Shown here one piece after another: positions 6,778-8,526 of a stretch of 8,526 nt of DNA (its first letter is position 1; the number at the start of each line of letters is the position of its first letter). This stretch comes from Planctomycetota bacterium (GTDB lineage Bacteria > Planctomycetota > UBA8108 > UBA1146 > JAJFFE01). The stretch covers positions 1 to 8,526 of the forward strand of contig JAGQRC010000108.1 in the NCBI GenBank assembly GCA_020425835.1. The letters run 5' to 3'. The position numbers were made by a program, and so were the translations under genes. The notes below the pieces were generated by a model. That model made no database searches, had not been told where the DNA came from, and saw only the letters and a program-made list of their open reading frames with translations.

Positions 6778-6862
6778 TGTCCCGGGCCACCTCCCTCGGG
6801 TAAAGAACTGGGTGGGGCGGGGATCGAAGCCTCCCCCGGCGGGAAGACCTGGAGCGACCATC
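6778..6862. promoter_or_regulatory. Divergent intergenic region of the sigma factor and kinase genes
   Basis: 85 bases must hold promoters for both genes or for one leading into the other. Leftward it contains GGGAGGTGG (plus-strand 6787-6795), the sigma gene's Shine-Dalgarno. Rightward it contains GGAG (6851-6854), eight bases before the GTG at 6863. The only AT-rich stretch is GGTAAAGAACTG at 6799-6810. I cannot assign -35/-10 boxes. Autoregulation by the sigma factor is common for ECF loci and is plausible here, but it is not shown by the sequence. Confidence 0.5.
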
Positions 6863-8526
6863 GTGAACGAGCCCGATCGACAGCGTGCCGCGGAGAGTCG
6901 CATCGAGGCGCTCTTCGACGAGGTCGTCGATCTCTCGCCGGGCGAGCAGCACGAACGCCTGTCGGCCCGCGAAGGGAGCGACCGTGACGTCGTGGCGGCC
7001 GTGCGTCGGCTCCTCGCTTCTCTGCGCGACCTTCCCGATGCGTTCCTCGGAGGGAACCGAGAGCAACCCGCCGAGGAGTCGCGCGTGCCGGAGCGGATCG
7101 GAGGCTATCGCGTTCGGCGGGCGATCGGTGAGGGCGGCATGGGCATCGTCTACGAAGCGGAGCAGGACTCCCCGCGGCGTCGCGTTGCGCTGAAGGTCAT
7201 TCGCCCGGAAGTCGCGACGCGGGTGATCCGCCGCCGCTTCGCCCGCGAGGCCGAACTCCTCGGGCGACTCCAGCATCCCGGCATCGCCCACGTCTACGAG
7301 TCGGGCGACGCCGAAGTGGACGGTCGATCGCTCCCGTACTTCGCGATGGAGTACATCGATGGGGAGCCCCTCGATGGGTACGCCCGCCGCAAGAAACTCG
7401 GTCTCCGGCAGCGGCTCGAGCTGGTCGCGCGGGTCGCCGACGCCGTTCAGTATGCGCACGTCGCCGGCATCGTTCACCGCGATCTGAAGCCCTCGAACCT
7501 CCTGGTCGTCGACGCGCCGGTGACGCGGTCGAGCTCGACCGCCGTCGACTTCGTTGATATCGGTCAGCCGAAGGTCCTCGACTTCGGCATCGCCCGCGTC
7601 GTGGAGGCGGAGTCCGACCTCACGATGCAGACCCACGCCGGGCAGATCATCGGGACGCTCGCCTACATGAGCCCGGAGCAGGTCGTGGGCGACTCCGCCC
7701 AGATCGACACGCGGTGCGACATCTATGCGCTGGGCGTGATCCTCTACGAACTCCTGGTCGGACGCCATCCGCACGAGTTGGCGGGGCTGTCGATCGTCGA
7801 GGCGGCGCGCATCATCCGAGAGGACGAGCCGACCGGGCTCGGGTCCATCGATCGAAGCCTCCGCGGGGACGTCTCAACCATCGTCGGGAAGGCGCTCGCC
7901 AAAGAAAAGGAGCGTCGCTACCTCTCGGCGAGTGAGCTCGCCGCCGACCTGCGTCGACATCTGAACGACGAGCCGATCGAGGCGCGGCCCGCGAGCACGA
8001 TCTACCAGCTCCGAAAGTTCGCCCGCCGCAACCGAGCGTTGGTCGGTGGCGTGGTCACGACTTTCATCGCGCTGCTCCTCGGGCTGGTCGGGACCGGCTA
8101 CTACCTGGTCGAGACGAACCACGCCCTCGATGAAGTGGGGCGAACGAAGCGAGAGATCTCGAAACATCTCTACGGGACGCGGATGATCCTCGGCGCCCAG
8201 GCCGTCGAGAAGACCGGGGCGCTCGATCGCGTGCGCGAGCTCGTGGATCTCACGCGCGATCAGCCGATGGGCACCGTTCGCGGTTGGGAATGGTTCTATC
8301 TCCTGTCCGAGTGCCATCGCGAAGCACGGATCCTCGAGATCGGGGAGCGTGGCGAGTCGATCGATGCGCGACCGGGATCCGGCGATCTGGCGGTCGCGAC
8401 GACGATGCACGTTCGGGTGTACGAGGGCGACACGTTCGCGGTGCGGTGGACGGCGCCGGTCGCCGGAGATGCGTCGGTACGGGACGATCGTGTGCACGTC
8501 GCGTGGTCGCCGACCGGCGATCGACT
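6863..8526 (+). CDS. Membrane-anchored Ser/Thr protein kinase, C-terminus cut by the window edge
   Basis: 554 codons are visible, open at the right edge. GTG start, with GGAG eight bases upstream. Residues 13-62 match the short helical region usual before these kinases (IEALFDEVVDLSPGEQ...FL). The kinase domain spans about 82-360: glycine loop GEGGMG (89-94), catalytic Lys111, helix-C Glu129, HRDLKPSN (205-212), DFG (240-242) and the SPE triplet (270-272). All key residues are present, so it should be active. A 15-residue insertion lies between HRDLKPSN and DFG. One transmembrane helix (about 393-416) follows a basic stretch (RKFARRNR), placing the kinase in the cytoplasm. Beyond it, a short helical segment leads to RGWEWFYL and propeller-like strands ending in VAWSPTGD near the edge, the usual start of a WD40-type sensor in planctomycete kinases. 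Divergent from the ECF sigma gene, it may phosphorylate that factor or a shared target. Confidence 0.92.
   Translation, partial: MNEPDRQRAAESRIEALFDEVVDLSPGEQHERLSAREGSDRDVVAAVRRLLASLRDLPDAFLGGNREQPAEESRVPERIGGYRVRRAIGEGGMGIVYEAEQDSPRRRVALKVIRPEVATRVIRRRFAREAELLGRLQHPGIAHVYESGDAEVDGRSLPYFAMEYIDGEPLDGYARRKKLGLRQRLELVARVADAVQYAHVAGIVHRDLKPSNLLVVDAPVTRSSSTAVDFVDIGQPKVLDFGIARVVEAESDLTMQTHAGQIIGTLAYMSPEQVVGDSAQIDTRCDIYALGVILYELLVGRHPHELAGLSIVEAARIIREDEPTGLGSIDRSLRGDVSTIVGKALAKEKERRYLSASELAADLRRHLNDEPIEARPASTIYQLRKFARRNRALVGGVVTTFIALLLGLVGTGYYLVETNHALDEVGRTKREISKHLYGTRMILGAQAVEKTGALDRVRELVDLTRDQPMGTVRGWEWFYLLSECHREARILEIGERGESIDARPGSGDLAVATTMHVRVYEGDTFAVRWTAPVAGDASVRDDRVHVAWSPTGDR

Noticed and set aside
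6458..7774. A 438-codon minus-strand open frame across the sigma and kinase starts
   Set aside because: It is antisense to the kinase, whose catalytic motifs are unambiguous, and out of frame with the sigma gene.

Overview
This high-GC window looks like chromosomal DNA of a planctomycete. Three things point there. The first is an exported protein carrying the paired RGD-x-N-x-(N/D)-G calcium-loop module (dockerin-like) that is abundant in deep-branching, 'Poly30/Saltatorellus-like' planctomycetes. The second is an ECF sigma factor of the Sigma70_ECF (PF07638/TIGR02999) type. The third is a membrane-anchored Ser/Thr kinase with the planctomycete-style linker RGWEW and the start of an extracytoplasmic beta-propeller. 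The lineage call is inference from family knowledge; no rRNA gene is present.

Layout, left to right. Positions 1-419 hold no gene I can support, only candidate inverted repeats. Positions 420-2261 (+) encode a 613-residue exported protein with an unrecognised N-terminal half and a C-terminal half with PQQ-like beta-propeller motifs. A 317-base gap follows. Positions 2579-4747 (+) encode a 722-residue exported protein: signal peptide, two EF-hand/dockerin-like calcium loops, then five divergent PPC-like beta-sandwich repeats. Its start is fixed by a textbook Shine-Dalgarno. Positions 4748-5206 are non-coding and contain hairpins between convergent genes.

The right half is a regulatory locus. 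On the minus strand lies a probable operon: ECF sigma factor (6777-6202), a VOC/glyoxalase-fold protein (6124-5738, possibly starting at 6205 with an ATGA overlap) and a DinB/YfiT-like putative metalloenzyme (5704-5207). Divergently, across 85 bases, a GTG-started Ser/Thr protein kinase (6863 to the right edge, incomplete) is transcribed rightward. By analogy with known sigma-kinase pairs, the kinase may sense an extracytoplasmic signal and modulate the sigma factor, which in turn may drive its own operon. That functional link is inference.

No tRNA, rRNA, CRISPR array, insertion sequence or phage gene was found. No clearly new system is evident. The most notable points are the divergent sigma/kinase pair with VOC and DinB cargo, the N-terminal placement of the dockerin-like module ahead of a five-repeat array, and a 15-residue insertion in the kinase catalytic region.
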